The position numbers and the translations under genes were made by a program. A model generated the notes under the pieces. The model did no database searches and was not told the origin of the DNA. It worked only from the letters and a program-made list of their open reading frames with translations. DNA of 64,000 bases from Glandiceps talaboti (lineage: Eukaryota; Hemichordata; Enteropneusta; Spengelidae): contig NC_135553.1 of assembly GCF_964340395.1 (NCBI RefSeq), forward strand, positions 26,951,449 to 27,015,448, read 5' to 3'. Of the stretch, positions 62,451 to 64,000 are shown piece by piece. The first letter of the stretch is position 1; each line of letters opens with the position of its first letter.

Positions 62451-62987
62451 GTGATTGATGTCCACTTTGTGTGTAGTATTTTATTTTGACCAGGGTGTTG
62501 AATACTAATGATACGTAAATCTATCCAAAAGATATGTCATGTTACCATTAAACCATACCAATATTAGGTTGGAGACCTGCTCTGAATTGAAATTGCCACT
62601 AAAAGCTGTGTTCAATCCAATTTCAGCTGACAATAGCTCTATGCACTATGCTATAGGTTGTATGATTAGGCCACCAGGAGTGTAGTTTGCACAATTGAGG
62701 AAGTGAGGACCAGAATAGTTGAGTATTGCAATGTAAAGACACCATACATCAAGTTACTAATCATTTCCCATGTTTCTCTCACTGTACCATTTTAGTAGTG
62801 ACCACAAATAATCAAAATCTGCCTAATGGAGTTCTTTTAAGAGTTCATGGCTCCATACATTGCCGTGTACCTTGTTCATTGTGATCCTTATGTGTGAAAT
62901 GGGTGTTGTGTTTACAGGATATCTTGTAAAAATAATTATTGTTTTTGATGAAACTTTGTTGGAGGAATGCTGATGGGACTAGATCCT

Positions 62988-63196
62988 TTAAAATGGCCAT
63001 ATGGATGAGGATTGGATGTTTATTTTGGATTTTTAATGTATAAAACAATTTTACCATGGCTTTCTACTTGAAAAATCAATGTGAAACAACATTGACTGAG
63101 TCTGTGGTTATAACTCAATACATTGCAAAAAGTTAAAAAATAGTCTGAAAATTTTGTTATTGTATGTACAATAACAAACATTTTACAAATTTACTA
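62988..63196. mobile_element. Foldback MITE, family M, copy 3, interrupted
   Basis: The left arm starts TTAAAATGGCCATATGGATG and the centre TATTGTATGTACAATA is near 63165. Only ~30 bp of the right arm follows before family A copy 7 begins. The rest of the right arm should be beyond the window if copy 7 inserted into it. Confidence 0.7.
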
Positions 63197-63254
63197 TACT
63201 TTTTTTACACAACTGAAGTGATAAGGTTCAGTAGTGCTATAGGCATGGCAAAAA

Positions 63255-63302
<48 letters not shown>

Positions 63303-64000
63303 CAACTTAAGGTCAAAAACCGCCAGACCAATTACAATGATATTTGATGGGTGTATTACCTTGGGTGGCTAGTTGGGAAATTGTTCAAATCAAAATGATC
63401 TTGCAACCAGTGTGTGATTTGGGTCAAACAATGTCATTTTTGGTCAAAAAACCTAAACTTAAAAACCACTGGGCAGATCAGTCTGAAATTTGGTGGGAAA
63501 TTTCTTGGGGGTGTTTAGATTAAGAATTGTTCACAACATGATGATTCCATCAGTGATATGCAAATTAGGGCTAAAAATGTGTCTTTTAGGTTAAAAATCT
63601 TTAATTCCAAAACTACTGAGCAGACTGGGCTGAAATTCAATTGGGATGCATCTGGGGGTGTATAGATGAAAAAATATTAAGCATAATTATAATGATCTCA
63701 TCAGTGATATGCAAATTAGGTGTAAAATGTGAATATTGGTCAAAAACATATCTCAAAATGAACTTGGTCAATGAGACTGAAACTTAGTGAAATGTTTCTA
63801 GAAGTGTTATTCTGCAGATTTTCTTCAAAACATTTTGACACAATTGGCCATAGCAACCATGACCACGCCCTTAGCAACAACCAAATGGCAGTATATTTTG
63901 GTCATCATCTGGTCGACAAGTGAGGAAATATTCAAAAAAATTAAGCAAATACCTCTAGCAACCATGACCATGCCCATACCAACATCCAAATGGTGGTGTA
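63197..64000 (-). mobile_element. Repeat family A, copy 7, running off the window
   Basis: It starts TTTTTACACAACTGAAGTG, has a GT microsatellite (63255-63299), then all modules in order and at least two monomers at the window edge (CATGACCATGCCCATACC). It is nested in the MITE at 62988. Confidence 0.8.

Overview
This is a 64 kb window of an AT-rich, intron-rich animal nuclear genome. The three recognisable genes are metazoan housekeeping genes with spliced exons, GT-AG introns and NRF1/ETS-type promoter sites. Much of the remaining DNA is mobile elements, minisatellites and microsatellites. The gene structures and repeat style (CR1/L2-like LINEs, a Ty3/gypsy element, elements with ~115-165 bp monomers plus a microsatellite) suggest a marine invertebrate, either an invertebrate deuterostome or a lophotrochozoan. 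I cannot name the species from sequence alone.

Layout. (1) 1-5.3 kb, minus strand: the 5' end of RHOT/Miro, a mitochondrial Rho GTPase. Three exons encode residues 1-146 and the rest runs off the left edge. A Ty3/gypsy 5' end (LTR, tRNA-Leu-type primer site, start of gag) sits at the edge. A strong NRF1 site lies upstream of the start. (2) 5.3-20.4 kb: intergenic DNA with foldback elements, long microsatellites, a broken CR1/L2-like LINE and copies of repeat family A. (3) 20.4-39.8 kb, minus strand: a complete three-exon DEGS1-like sphingolipid delta-4 desaturase (327 codons, all three histidine boxes). Its 17.8 kb first intron is filled with repeat families B and C, LINE scraps and a near-perfect 224 bp palindrome. 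(4) 39.8-48.4 kb: intergenic, with two family A copies, a poly-G cluster and a weak candidate small gene. (5) 48.4-60.1 kb, plus strand: a complete five-exon CPPED1-like calcineurin-type phosphatase (298 codons). (6) 60.1-64 kb: its probable 3' UTR and flank, with more repeats.

The three genes have unrelated jobs (mitochondrial transport, ceramide synthesis, protein dephosphorylation) and show no sign of forming a functional cluster. The unusual content is the repeat biology. Families A, B and C share one architecture: tandem monomers of about 115-165 bp, then a microsatellite, then a terminal hairpin. This resembles the 'pearl'/Helentron-associated elements described in molluscs and other animals. 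CPPED1 carries a different minisatellite in each of introns 2, 3 and 4, plus more tandem repeats at its stop codon and in the 3' flank. The intron 4 array of about 86 units of 29 bp starts exactly at the 5' splice site, so the splice donor itself appears to have been amplified.
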